Part shown: positions 9,617 through 20,800 of the stretch, one piece after another
Layout: each line of letters starts with the position of its first letter
How positions within the stretch are numbered: position 1 is the stretch's first letter
Source: Emiliania huxleyi CCMP1516
Taxonomy: Eukaryota; Haptophyta; Isochrysidales; Noelaerhabdaceae
Assembly (NCBI RefSeq): GCF_000372725.1
Contig: NW_005200170.1
Location: 247,052 to 311,051, forward strand
Length of the DNA: 64,000 nucleotides
Direction: 5' to 3'
Notes under the pieces: model-generated
Databases searched by the model: none
Seen by the model: the letters and a program-made list of their open reading frames with translations, nothing else
Told to the model about the DNA's origin: nothing
Position numbers and translations under genes: made by a program

Positions 9617-10084
9617 GTCCTCGGTTGGGCTCAAGCAGGTTTTCCGGAAAACAAAAAGGAAAACGTCCCCAGCACTTTGGTCTTTGCGTTTCCGGAAATT
9701 TCCAGGGAAAACAGAGGGTGTTTGGTGCTCCATTCTGGAACTCGCGAGTTTCCCTGAGCCTGAGTACTGAGAGCTGGTCTGCAAAATCTGAGGCAAAATT
9801 GAGGAAATCGACAAAATACCCAGCCCCAGGCGGTCGCAGGGTAATTTCCAGGTATACACGGGTTCTCCGCGAAATTCCGGGCATTTTGCCGATTTGGCCT
9901 AAAATTGGGCTGATTTTGGGCCCAAACCAGCCTCAGACTCTCGGCTCAATCAAAGCCAAAAAAATTGTCGATTTCCACGCAGTTTTCCCGGGAAAATAGA
10001 GAGGAAAAGAGAGGGTGCTGTAGAGAAAAAAGGAAAGGAAAAACAGACGGGGTGCGAAAGGCCTGCTTGAGCCCAAGTCCTCGA
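9617..10084. mobile_element. MITE-like element with terminal inverted repeats (copy 1)
   Basis: The element spans 9625-10076 (452 bp). Its ends are exact inverted repeats: TTGGGCTCAAGCAGG at 9625-9639 and CCTGCTTGAGCCCAA at 10062-10076. It is flanked by GTCCTCGG (9617-9624) and GTCCTCGA (10077-10084), an 8-bp target-site duplication with one mismatch. Eight-bp duplications are typical of the hAT superfamily. There is no transposase; the interior is A/G-rich. A second, interrupted copy lies at about 46640-47963. The small size, lack of coding and clean ends fit a non-autonomous DNA transposon. Confidence 0.8.
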
Positions 10085-10241
10085 CCACCGACCGTGAGAA
10101 GTCGAGAGAGACGAGAGGGAGCGAGAGACGAGAGAGAGCGAGAAGAGAAGAGAAGAGGAGAGAGCGAGACGAGAGAGAGGGAGACGAGAGGGAGACGAGA
10201 GACGACGACGAGGAAAAAAGACGAGAAGAGAGAGACAGACA

Positions 10242-10303
<62 letters not shown>

Positions 10304-10496
10304 CGAGAGAGAGAGAGAGAGACGAGAGAGAGAGAGAGACGAGAGAGAGAGAGAGAGAGGCGAGAGAGAGAGAGAGAGACGAGAGAGAGAGGCGAGAGAG
10401 AGAGGGAGAGAGGGAGAGAGACGAGAGAGGGAGGGAGAGAGAGAGAGAGAGAGAGACGACAGAGAGAGACGAACGAGAAAAAAGAAAAAGGACAGG
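10085..10496. repeat. GA-rich microsatellite with an (AC)n core
   Basis: About 400 bp of nearly pure purine on the plus strand (GAGA, GAGACGA units), interrupted at about 10237-10280 by some 20 AC dinucleotides. Frames through it encode only Glu/Arg or Ser/Leu repeats and are not genes. It begins immediately after the MITE. Confidence 0.9.
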
Positions 10497-11415
10497 GGTG
10501 AGGAGTGAGAAATTTAGGTAGCAAAATAGTGTAAGAGGTCGTTAGGCAGTTGCGCCACGGCCTTCTTTAGTAAAAGGCGAAAGAAGGGCACGTATGACGT
10601 AACCGCGATAGCGTCTTCACAGTGAATTCGGGCACTCTTGAAGCGGCTCGGAACCAGGCTGCTTGTGGCGGGGCCCCCGTCGAAGGGCACGCGCCGAGGT
10701 GTTGCCTCGCGCGACCAAGCAGAAAGAGGGAGAGGGCTGAGGAGTGATAAAAGAGGGCGGCACGCGGCAGGGGGCCGGGCTCGCAAATGTACAAATGGCG
10801 GCGCGGCGCGCGGCGACGGAGCAGCCACAGCTCCGCGGCAGCCGCCTCGCTCTCGCCCTCGACGCGCTGAGCGATACAGATATCGCCTGTGGCGCACTCG
10901 ACAGGTAAAAAGGAACAGCAGCTTGCCGATTCTCGCCATCGGTCGCAAACAAGACAAAGCGCGATCGCGTGAGACAACCTAGGCACAGAGCCCGTGTCCG
11001 CCATGATGTACAAGCGCAGACACCACAGACAGGACAAGGGCCTACCAGAAAAGTGCTACTCTGTGCACTTCCCGCTTGACGACTATTGTGGCTCGTTTGT
11101 GTTCAGTGAAGAGGGCTGTCGAAAGTGCGCCCGTAAGAGGGCACCGTATCTGTCGGCTGTGCGCCCGCACTTCTCTCTCCCACTGTGCGGTACATGATGT
11201 GTACAAGTCGAGCTACACGCGCGCAAAAAGAGTAGACAGAAAACACACTCTCAGCACTCAAAGACAACAGACTCTCGCTACTCGACTAACACAACAACGG
11301 GATCGTACCTCTGAGCGCGCGCGCACACACGCAACCTCCACGCGCAGACCAGCCTGGGGCCAGCCCCCTCGTGCAGCCGCAGCAGAGAACACGGTGCTCA
11401 AACCCACACTCCATC
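10497..11415. other. intergenic, no gene recognised
   Basis: No coding region could be supported on either strand; open frames are short and Arg/Ala-rich. The region 11210-11350 is A/C-rich and may be the 3' flank of the desaturase gene that ends at 11416. Confidence 0.3.
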
Positions 11416-13761
11416 TCAAAACAGCGGAGTGCAAGCGAGCATGACGACTCCCGGCGTCGCCAGGCAGGCGATGAGCGGCAGGTGCTCCTCGACCGCCGCG
11501 AGCGGGCCGCTCTGGGCCGCGGGCTCGCGCAGAGCCCACGCCGGCGTCCGCTCCGGCGAGGAGAGCTCAAAGACGCGCGCGATGCAGGAGCGCCAGGCGG
11601 CGGACACGTCCTTGCGCGTGTTGAGCCGGACGCCGTGCGCCTCGCAGATGGCCCGGTACTCGGGGTAGAGAGCGGAGAAGTGGCAGCCGCACACCGAGGG
11701 CATCACGTGGTGCCTACGGATAGGCTCCGAGAGTCGGGAAAAGGGGGCCCGGGCACCACCCGCACGCCGACAGCCTCGCGAGGGGCGCATCGACTGCAGC
11801 GAGAGCGAGGCCGTCAGCTTCGGCACCAGCTCGCTGCCGACCGAGTAGTCGAGCGCCGACTCGATTTGCCACCGAAAGTAGTCGTCCTGCTCGTCGCCAC
11901 TCGGCGGCCGCTGGCAGTCCTCCTGCACGTGCGACACCTGCGTCATCACCGTCCAGATGGCGCCCGTCACCGCCCAGGGGTAGTACCTACGGCGGGCACG
12001 TGTCACGTGGCGTGGGACGCGTCCCTCGGCCGCGCTCTCCCACACCAAGGGGGCGGCTGCGCCAATCGAAAAAGGCCTCGAGGGCGTTGATCTCGCCTAG
12101 CGAGTCGCCACACCGCCCAAGGTCCCTGCACTACCGGCCACCACTACACCACCGGCAGGGGAGGACCCGCTCCCTCTACCCGCCTCTCTACCCGAGGGTG
12201 TGCGTGATCGCGCCGGCGAGCATCCGCAGCCACGGCCAGAGCAGCACGAAGCCCACCGGCAGCAGCGAGAGCGCCAGCTCCGCGTCGCTCACCGCGTCGG
12301 GCTTTGGCGTGACGAGGTTGCGGTACCTAGCAGTGCGCACGGCGTCTCGTGCGTCGAGCTTCTGCGAACACTACGGTGGTCGGCGGCTTGGTCTGGGTGC
12401 AGCCCATCGCGCGTCGTCTGGCTCGAATGCAGGGCATCGAATACTCCCGCGTTAAGGCTGCGGCGCCAGCGTCCCGTCGACTTTTGCTGCAGCACGCGCA
12501 CCGGCCACAGCACCGACATGCCCATCGTCGAGAACTGTCGGGGAGGCGAGGGGAGGTCGCGGAGGGAGTGCACAGCAAATGGAGGGGGCGTAGAGAAGGA
12601 GAACGGGGCAAGAGGAGACTGAGTCTTGGGCAGTGCATCTAGGCGGGCCCGCGTAGCCCTTGAAGATGAAGTTTGCGCCGCCGTACCCCTCGTCCACCTC
12701 GCAGCCCGGGTGGAGCCGCGCCGGGCGGAGGTGGTGCAGGTCGACGTCGAGCGCGTCGTCGTTCGTGTACTGGTGGTGCGAGAGGAGGTGCTGCGGCCAC
12801 CAGATGTACGGGTTGTACACAAAGGGCAGCCTAGCGCCAGCCGCGCGCCGTGTCGAGGGCGTGCTGTGTGCGTGGTGCGTGTGTGTGTGTGCGCGTGTTG
12901 TGTGCGTGCTGTGTGCGTGGTGCGTGTGCGTGCGTGAGAGGTTGTCTTGCGGCACCCGCAAAAGGCGGCCGCCTTGTTGACCCACGGCGCCGTGCTCAGC
13001 GTCGAGTGGGACGCCTCGTGCACGGTGGGCGAGAAGAGCAGCCACTGCGCAAACGGGAGCGCCAGCGTCGCGGGCAGCGACCCCGCCACCCACCCGGCAA
13101 GGCAGCCCGCCCAGACGGCAAAGGCGGCCGCGATCCGCGCCCAGTGCTCGGGCGTCGCCTTGTACTCTGCCGAGGAGCGAAAGTGGCGGCGGAGCAGCGC
13201 CTCGAGGTCGCGCTTGAGCGGCGTCTCGCCCACAGCGCCCACGGCGCCCTCCTGCCGCTGCTGCCACGCCAGCCCAGAGGCGGGAGCGACCGGCACCGGC
13301 TCCGGCGTCGCATCCGCGGGCGGAGACAGGAGCTCCACCACTCGCTCGCCCGCGCCCATGAACCTGTCCATGCCGGTCGGCCGCTGGGACGCCATCGGCA
13401 CCCGCTCGATGGGCGGCAGCACCGGCTCGCGGGCCGCGCGGAGGGTGAGGTCCGCCTCGGGCAGGCGGGCGAGGATGTCCGAGGCCTTGCGCGAGGAGAA
13501 GAGGTGGATCGTGTGAAAGGCGTTTGTCACATCGAAGCCGTCGGCCCACTCCAGCACGTAGCGGCCTCCCGGGTGCCGGTCCGCCCACTCGGTGGCGTCG
13601 TACCACTTGCCGGAGATCTTGAGGTGCACCGTCTTGGCGGCGGTGGCGGCGGAGGACGACTCGGCGGCGGCGGTGGCGGTTGGCTTTGCCGGAGCAGAGC
13701 TCGGCAGCGGCGTGGTGAGGAGGCTCGTGGAGGAGGAGGAGGCGAGCGCGGCGGCGATCAT
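11416..13761 (-). CDS. cytochrome b5-fused membrane fatty-acid desaturase, multi-exon
   Basis: The N-terminal exon (ATG 13759-13761) carries a cytochrome b5-like domain with the haem motif HPGG in WYDATEWADRHPGGRYVLEW and a second His in NAFHTIH. The three iron-binding histidine boxes of membrane desaturases follow on separate exons: HEASHS (about 13000), HLLSHH in WWPQHLLSHHQYTNDDALDV (about 12780), and QSMHH, created by splicing about 11810 to 11730 through a GC-AG intron. The C-terminal exon reads VMPSVCGCHFSALYPEYRAI and ends at 11416. Roughly seven exons are visible; acceptors are seen at about 12831, 12535 and 11735. The usual Gln of front-end desaturase box three is present. It would act in the ER or plastid envelope introducing a double bond near the carboxyl end of polyunsaturated acyl chains; regioselectivity cannot be read from sequence. 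Exact borders of the middle exons are uncertain. Confidence 0.8.
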
Positions 13762-14216
13762 CGTAACGTCAAATCCTTGCGGGCGACGGCAGAAGCAGGC
13801 AGGCAGGATGTGGCACCGGGACAAAGGTGCAGGGCAGCGATGCGCCGATGAGAGACCGTGGATTGCGCGCCAAAAGAATTCAATTGTGCGCTCCGGTCCC
13901 CAAGAGGGAGGGATGGGAGGCGTGCCGTCCTCCCATCCCTCCCTTGGGTTGTACGTTTTCTTTCTTTCTTTCTTTTCCCCAAGAGATTTGGGGTTGCTCG
14001 GCTTGGTTTTGCATGGGTATCATTACGAAAGAAAAAGGACACATCTCGACATGAGTCAGCCAGTGGCAGTGCTGGCCGCGCGTGGAGGAGACTTGGAGAG
14101 CGCTCTGCCGCTAGTGTGGGCTGCCTCCGGCGCAATCAATGGAGTCAGAATGGAGCACACTCACACCGAAGCCAGATTGTGCACTCGCGATACTGTACAA
14201 TGCCGCGCGCTCCGCA
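13762..14216. other. intergenic between desaturase start and NHL/BTB stop
   Basis: Likely holds the desaturase promoter, because transcription leaves leftward from 13761. A CTTT tract lies at about 13961-13976. The inverted pair CAAGAGGGAGGGATGGGAGG (13901-13920) and CCTCCCATCCCTCCCTTGG (about 13930-13948) could form a strong hairpin. No gene is recognised. Confidence 0.4.
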
Positions 14217-15893
14217 CTACGAGCGCGAGTGGCTGCGGAGCGCCCCCTTGAGCTCCGCCACCTGGTCGAGCGCGTCGCCGAGCAGCCCCTTGGCCACGCC
14301 GAGGTCGCGAAGCTGCTCCACGCCGCCGCTCGCCCGCACCTCGGCGGCGTGGTCGGCCACGAAGCGGCGGCACTGCGCGAGGAGCCGCCCGTCGCCAGTT
14401 GTTTGCGCCGCCTCGAGCAGCGGCACGGCGCTCGCCGGCCCGACGCTCTCCTGCAGCGCCTGCGCGCAGAGCAGCTCGAGGCGCGGCACCTGGTACTTTT
14501 GCGCCAGCTGCCGCAGCACGAGCGCGCGCCGCGCCTGCTCGCCCTCCCCCTCGCCGAGGTCGAGCTGGTCGGTGAGGAGGTAGCGGACGAGGGCGGTGAA
14601 GCTGGCGAGGTCCGTTTCGAGCACCGTGACCTCGGCGGCGTCGCGCTCCTTCATGCCGATGCCAAACATGGTCCGAAAGAACACGGACCGCACGCAGAGG
14701 GCGCACTTGCTCACGTGCTCGACGCGCTCCTCGTTGTCGCCGACCAGGAAGGTGACCATACCCTGGGGCAGAGTAGCGTCGCCCCACATCTTGCCCATGT
14801 CGGCGGAGAAGGTGGAGGGCGGAACCACGAGCGGCGCGAAGGAGGGAGGCGGAGGAGGCGCCGCCACGCAGACCTGGCGGAGAGCCGAGCCCTCCATGCG
14901 GGCCAAAAGCGTTGTGCTGTCGGCGCTGATGGCGAGGGCCACTGGGTATTCGAACTGCGCCGCGCCGCCCACGCCATCAGCGCTGCCCCTGGCGCCGCTA
15001 CCCGCGAGCGTAGTCACCGCGCCCGTCGCCACCCACACCCGCCGGATCTTGTGGTTGCCGTTGTCCGCCACAAACAGCGCGCTCCCGTCTGGACTGATCG
15101 TGACGCCGTGTGGGAAGCGGAACTGCGCCGCGCCGCCCACGCCATCAGCGCTGCCCTCTTCGCCGCTACCCGCGAGCGTAGTCACCGCGCCAGTCGCCAC
15201 CTCCACCCGACGGATCTTGTGGCTAAAGAAGTCCGCCACAAACAGCGCGCTCCCGTCCAGGCTGAGGGCGAGGCCGGCTGGGCCGTTGAAATGCGCCACG
15301 CCGCCCACGCCATCTTCATCGCCTTCCTCGCCGCTACCCGCGAGCGTAGTCACCGCGCCTGTCGCCACCTCCACCCGACGGATCTTGTTGTTGTCGCAGT
15401 CCGCCACAAACAGCGCGCTGCCATCCGGGCTGACAGTGACGCCCCATGGGCAGTGGAACTCTGCCGCGCCGCCCACGCCATCCGCGTCGCCTCCTTCGCC
15501 GCTACCCGCAGTCGCCGTCACAGTACCCGTCGCCACCTCCACCCGACGGATCTTGTTGTTGCCGGCATCCGCCACAAACAGCGCGCTCCCGTCCGGGCTG
15601 AGGGCGACGCCGGAGAACCCGCCGCCTTCGCAGGTCGCCACGGTGCGCACGCGCTCGGCCGCCGAGACGTGCAGCACCGAGACCAAAGTCGCGACGTACC
15701 AGGCGCCCGCGTGATCGCTTGCGACGCCGCGCAGGTTGAGGGACGCCAGAGGTCCGTCCTCGCCCTCGAGCGCGAGCGTAGTGACCTGGCCGACGGCGCG
15801 CGCGCCAAAGATGGGCGCCTCGAAGCCGGCAGCGACCGCCACGGGCTCGCCCTCCTCGCCGCCGGTGCGGGCGCGCTTGCGGGAGGCCTCCAT
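14217..15893 (-). CDS. NHL-repeat beta-propeller protein with C-terminal BTB/POZ domain
   Basis: Single-exon frame of 558 residues from the ATG at 15891-15893. Residues about 90-340 hold at least four NHL-type repeats, each with a variant of GVALSPDGSALFVADAGNNK followed by IRRVEVATGAVTTLAGSG and a DGVGGAAQF linker, which should fold as a beta-propeller. A proline-rich hinge leads to a BTB domain (about 395-500; FLVGDNEERVEHVSKCAL, then VFFRTMFGIGMKERD) and a helical tail. BTB proteins commonly act as Cullin-3 adaptors, so the propeller would be the substrate- or ligand-binding part; this is inference. Repeats within the gene are nearly identical, implying recent internal expansion. A truncated copy lies at 1914-2059. 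The gene is convergent with nothing and divergent from the cupin gene. Confidence 0.85.
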   Translation of the reverse strand: MEASRKRARTGGEEGEPVAVAAGFEAPIFGARAVGQVTTLALEGEDGPLASLNLRGVASDHAGAWYVATLVSVLHVSAAERVRTVATCEGGGFSGVALSPDGSALFVADAGNNKIRRVEVATGTVTATAGSGEGGDADGVGGAAEFHCPWGVTVSPDGSALFVADCDNNKIRRVEVATGAVTTLAGSGEEGDEDGVGGVAHFNGPAGLALSLDGSALFVADFFSHKIRRVEVATGAVTTLAGSGEEGSADGVGGAAQFRFPHGVTISPDGSALFVADNGNHKIRRVWVATGAVTTLAGSGARGSADGVGGAAQFEYPVALAISADSTTLLARMEGSALRQVCVAAPPPPPSFAPLVVPPSTFSADMGKMWGDATLPQGMVTFLVGDNEERVEHVSKCALCVRSVFFRTMFGIGMKERDAAEVTVLETDLASFTALVRYLLTDQLDLGEGEGEQARRALVLRQLAQKYQVPRLELLCAQALQESVGPASAVPLLEAAQTTGDGRLLAQCRRFVADHAAEVRASGGVEQLRDLGVAKGLLGDALDQVAELKGALRSHSRS

Positions 15894-16643
15894 GCGGCCG
15901 CGTTTTCTTCTTTTTGAGAGCGCCTTCGTTGTTAATAGTTCTTCTTATGTTCTTCTTTTGTCCTGGCAGGCGGCGCAACGCCCAAACCGCGAATATTCGG
16001 CGTGGTTCCGTTCGTGAACAGCCTCATCAGTCCGGTTGTGAAGAACAAAATCAGAAAGAAGTCTCCCTGTCCGCAGTCACCCACTCACCCTCGGCTCTTC
16101 CAGTAAAGAGCCACACAGAGACGGGTCAGCTCAATTGGAGAGATGAAAACACGAGCCGCTTTCCTCCCACTGTGAATTTGTGTGAGCTCTGTGTCTTGAA
16201 CAAATGGGGACCCGGCCGCCCCAGAGGAGGAGGATGGCGAGTACGACCCCGAGGAACGCTTGCCAAATCCTATCCGCGCTGTCCGCAGTCACCCACTCAC
16301 CATCGATGTCTGTATAAAGAGCCAGAAAACGGGAATGTACGTACTTTTAGCTTACTGGGAGAAAAGAGAGAGGGGGTTGTGTTCTCTAGGCCCCTAAGGG
16401 CGAATGTACGTAAGAGCTACATACACTGAAAAGACGTCAGCTCACTCGCGCCGATTGGAGAGAAAGAATTCTACTTAACACGCAAGCCTCTCGCACAGCA
16501 CGCTGGCACAACAAGGGCGCGGACTGGCGCAGACTAGCACACACACCGGCACACCACCGGAGCCGCCTACAGGAGAAAGAGAGAAACCTGAGCGCTGTGA
16601 ACGATGTATAACAAGGCTGTGAACGGCGCCCAGCACGGCATCC
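15894..16643. other. divergent promoter region with a short direct repeat
   Basis: This 750-bp space separates the divergently transcribed NHL/BTB and bicupin genes and should contain both promoters. CTGTCCGCAGTCACCC followed by ACTCACC occurs twice (about 16069-16091 and 16279-16301), each followed some 20 bp later by AAAGAGCCA. The region is less GC-rich than the genes. No gene is recognised in it. Confidence 0.4.
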
Positions 16644-17606
16644 ATGACTCTGCTCGAGGTCGCCATCGCGAGCTCTCTCGCCTACCTCGACGACGGCTCG
16701 CTCGCCTCGCGGACGAAGTTTCTCGCCTTCATCAAGGACGAGTCGCAGAAGCGCTGCGTCCAGTTTCCTCGGCCGCCGAAAACGGGCCACGCCCTCACGA
16801 CGCAGGTCGCCATTGACCACTGCTCGTCCCCCGTGCTCGCTCACCTAGAGGTGCACTACTCGCGGTTGCCGCGCAAGGGCCGGCGCCGCACAAACAGTCC
16901 GCACCTGCACGACGACGAGGAGGTCATCGTAGTCCTGAACGGGAGCGCAACGTTCTACACCAACGGCTCGGCGAGCCTCCACGCGAATGGCGGCACATCC
17001 ACCTCCATCTCGGCGGAGGGGCGGACCGAGACGACGCTCTCTCGGCGCGGCAGCTTCGTGTACTTCCCCTTCCGATCGGCACACACGATGGCTGTGGCTC
17101 CCGCCGGATCTCGCGGGCCGAGGCGGCGCCTCAAGCAAGGCGGCGCCGGCCGAGAATCCGCCGCCGGGCCTCACGTCGACTACCTCTGCATCCGCTACAC
17201 CACCCGGCGCACCGAGGGGCAGATGCGCGCGCACAGCGCGAGCGCGCCGGCCGGGCTGTCGCCCGCCAGGGCGTGGCCGACGTTCGTGTCCGGTGGCGCG
17301 GGCGTGGCGGGCGGCTTGCTGCACAGCAAGCAGCTGCTCCTGCGGCGGCCGCACATCCACCGCACGACCCTCGCGGCCGGCGCCTCGAGGCCCGTGCACC
17401 GCGACGGCGACCACGACGTCCTGCTGCTCGTGCTCGAGGGGGCGGTCGAGGTGGTGCACCCCGGGGGGGCGACGACCGTCGCGCGCGGCGGCCTCGCGTT
17501 CCTGCCCGCAAACACGTCGCACGGCGTGCGAAACGGAGGGGCGGCGACGTCGCAGCACCTCGCCATCGAGTTTCTGGACGAGGTGGCGCGGGGGTCGGCG
17601 TCGTAG
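16644..17606 (+). CDS. bicupin-like protein (two cupin domains)
   Basis: An intronless 320-residue frame from the ATG at 16644. The first cupin domain (about residues 85-160) shows HLHDDEEVIVVLNGSATFY and the second half FVYFPFRSAHTM. The second (about 230-315) shows RPVHRDGDHDVLLLVLEGAV and FLPANTSHGV. The His/Asp/Glu pattern resembles metal-binding cupin motif 1 (H-x-H-x3-4-E) in the first domain only; the second has HRDGDHD without the usual Glu, so metal binding there is doubtful. Bicupins include oxalate decarboxylases, dioxygenases and seed storage proteins; no specific reaction can be assigned. The stop is 275 bp from the convergent kinase-gene stop. The second domain is duplicated alone at 2359-2652. 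Confidence 0.75.
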   Translation: MTLLEVAIASSLAYLDDGSLASRTKFLAFIKDESQKRCVQFPRPPKTGHALTTQVAIDHCSSPVLAHLEVHYSRLPRKGRRRTNSPHLHDDEEVIVVLNGSATFYTNGSASLHANGGTSTSISAEGRTETTLSRRGSFVYFPFRSAHTMAVAPAGSRGPRRRLKQGGAGRESAAGPHVDYLCIRYTTRRTEGQMRAHSASAPAGLSPARAWPTFVSGGAGVAGGLLHSKQLLLRRPHIHRTTLAAGASRPVHRDGDHDVLLLVLEGAVEVVHPGGATTVARGGLAFLPANTSHGVRNGGAATSQHLAIEFLDEVARGSAS

Positions 17607-17880
17607 TATATAAGAGGCCAAATGCTATGTAGACGATGAGAGGTCTCCAGACGTGCGACGTGGTGAGCTCCGTAAAGCCGTAGAGCCGTACGCGGCCACG
17701 GTACAAGAGTCAAGTCTCAAGACAATTCTGACGTACGGAACGAGCCGTGCTTGCGCCCAACATGCAACGATAGATTTCCACACGTTTCAAATACGTCAGT
17801 ACACACACTCAGCACTGCACCTCCCTGTCGACTGTCCTCTCGCGCTGACCCATATCATGTGTGGCGCCGGTGCTCCAGAA

Positions 17881-20800
17881 CTAAGCAGAGCCGCCGCGCC
17901 CCGCGCCCCGCCCGCCCCGCCCGCCACGTCCACGCCCCCCTCTCCCCCCTCGCCTACCGACCGCTGCCGTGACGCCCACGGGCTGAGCCTGGGGCGCGGG
18001 GCGCGAGGGCGGCTGGTAGACAAACGTCGTCTGCGCCGCCACCTGTGTCCCAATTGCGACGATGGGCAGCGCCGGCTGGCGGCAAGTCGGGCAGTTGGTG
18101 TCGCGCTCCAGCACGCGCGGCACACACGTCTCGCAGTACAGCGCGTGGCCGCACGCAAAGCGGACCGAGCGCGGCGCGTTCCAGCAGAGGTCGCACTGGC
18201 GCTCCTCGGCTGCCGCCGTCTCCTCCACCTCCCCCGCCGCTTCGACCAGCGCCTCCAGCCGCGGCAGCGCCTCTGCGAGCGGCATCCGCTTTCGCTTCCG
18301 CTCGTACGCCAGCCCGACCACGAGCCGCGCCAGCTCCTCAGCCTGCGCCGCCGACCAGCCCGCGTCGGCCGCCGCAATGCTCTCCGCCGTGTCGGGCTCC
18401 TCCAGCGCATAGTCGCACGCGTTGAGCAAGCCGACGGCGCCGCGGCCGGTCAGGCTGACGAGCAGCGTGATGCCGAGCGCATAGCCGTCGGTCAGTTGCG
18501 AAGCCTGGTTGTCCTGCGTGATGATTGGGTCCATGTAGCCGGGCTTGCCAAAGATACGCTGTGTCGACAAGTGCGAGACCTGTCCATTGCCGCCGGCCGT
18601 CGCCTCTGCCGCGCGCGCGAGGCCCACGTCGGCGAGGTAGCCGTTGCCGCGCTCGTCGAGCAGGATGTTGCCCGCCGAGACGTCGCGGTGCAGGATCATG
18701 GGAGAGAGCGTGTGCAGGTAATGCAGCGCGCTCGCGGCGTCGCGCAGCACGCGGAGCCGTGCGGCGGAGGAGAGCGGAGGAGGCGCTGTCTCGAAGCCGA
18801 GCATGCGGAGCCGCTGCAGCGCGGCTGGAGCGCGGTAGAGGCGATCTTCGAGGCTGCCGTCGCGGCAGAGGGGGTAGACGAGGCACGCGCGCTCGGGCGC
18901 CAAGCACACGCCGAGCAGAGGGAGCAGGGACGGGTGGGCTGCCGCGCTGAGCGTGCGCACCTCGCTCTGCAGCTCGGCGAGGCCTTGGGCGCCGACACCG
19001 ACCAGCGCCGTCTTGACGGCGAACCCGCAAGCGACGCGCGGGAGCGACGGCAGCGCGTCGCAGCGGTAGACGCGCCCGAAGCCGCCCTCGCCCACCTTGC
19101 GCGCCTCGGAAAAGCCGTCGGTCGCCGTAATGAGCTCGTCGAGAGGGACGGCGGCGGGCGGCGCGGCGGCGGCGGCGAGAGCGGCGACACTCGCCGCCAC
19201 CTCCGCCGCCTCCGCCGCCGCCGACGCCGCCTCCGCTGCCACCGCCGCCGCCTCCGCTGCCGCCGCCTCTTGAGCCTCCGCCGCCGCCACTGCCGCCACT
19301 GCCGCCTCTACAGCCGCCGCCTCCGCCGCCGCCGCAACCTCCGCCGCAACCTCCGCTGCCGCCCTCTCCCTCGCTTCTTCCCTCTCCCTTGCCGCCTCCT
19401 CCCTTGCCCTCACCTCTGCCCCCTCCCTTGCCCGCGACGCCGCCTCCGCCTCCTCCGCCGCCCCCCGCGACGCCGCCTCCGCCTCCTCCGCCGCCCGCGC
19501 CGCCGCAGCCTCTGCTACCACCCGATCCGCTTCCTCCGCCACTCGCGCCTCCTCTGCGGCCCGTGCCTCCTCCGCCTGCTCCGCCGCCCGCTCCGCCGCC
19601 CGCGCTGCCGCCGCCGCCGCCTTCTCCTCCTTCTGCCGCTGCCGCTTCAGCGCCCTGGCCTCGCGGGCCTTTCGCTCCGCCAGCTCGTCGCGCAGCTGCC
19701 GCGCCGCCCGCAACGCCTCCGAGCCGTCGGCGGCCTGGACATTCTTGTTGATCGCCGCCCTGAGCGCTTCGAGATCGGCGTCGCCTCTGCCGCACGCCTC
19801 AACCGCCTCGCGCAGCGCCGCCTCGGCAGCATCGCGCGCCTCCGCCGCCTCCGCTGCCGCTGCTGCCTCGCGTGCGGCCGCCGCGGCCTGTTCGGCTGAT
19901 TCTGCGACCGCCGACGTCGCTGCTGCGGTCGACGAGTGCTCCTCGAGGGCGCGCACGCACTCGGCGTTGCCCTGCTCCTTGGCCAGCTGCAGCGCCGTCA
20001 TGCCGTCAAAAGTAGACGCCGCGTCTGCGCCCGCTCGCAGCAAGCGCCGCACGGCGGCGGGGCGGTTGAAGAGGGCGGCGTTAATCAGCGCGGTGCCGCT
20101 GGTGCGGTCCTGCAAGTTGATCTCAGCGCCACGCCGTACCAGCACGTCGACCACCCGCTCGTGGCCTTGGTTGGCGGCGCACATCAGCGCAGTGCCGCCG
20201 TTGCTGCTCTGCAGGTTGATCTCCGCCCCGTGCCGCAGCAGCAGCTCGACCACCTGCCCGTGGCCGTGGTAGGCGGCGGCCATCAGCGCGGTGTCGCCGT
20301 CGCTGTCCTGAAGGTTGACTTCAGCGCCGCGCCGGATCAGCAAGTCGACCACCTGCTCGCGGCTGTTGTTGGCGGCGGCCATCAGCGCGGTGTAGCCGTT
20401 GCTAGCCTGCAGATTGATCTCAGCTCCGCGCTGCAGCAGCAGATCGACCATCCGCTCGTGGCCGCACACGGCGGCGCCCATCAGCGCGGTGCCGCCGTTG
20501 CTGTCCTGCTGGTTGATGTCCGCGCCGTGCCGCAGCAACAGCTCGACCACACCTAAGTGGCTGTTGACGGCGGCGACCATCAGCAGCGTGACGCCGCTCA
20601 CGCCGCCTCTCTCGTACGTCGCGTCGGCCCGCCCGCCACTGTCGAGCCACGCCAGCACCGCCGCCTCCTCGCCTCGCCCAGCCGCTGCGATGACCTCATC
20701 GGGGACTGGCACGCCACCGCTCGACGCCCGCTCCGCCGCCGCCGGCGACAGATTGCCCGGCCGCACCCGCACGCTCTCGCCGCCTCCCTCGAGCGCCACC

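Noticed and set aside
9965-10524. Open frames across the GA/AC microsatellite
   Set aside because: Products are pure Arg/Glu, Thr/His, Ser/Leu or Cys/Val repeats; openness follows from the simple repeat.
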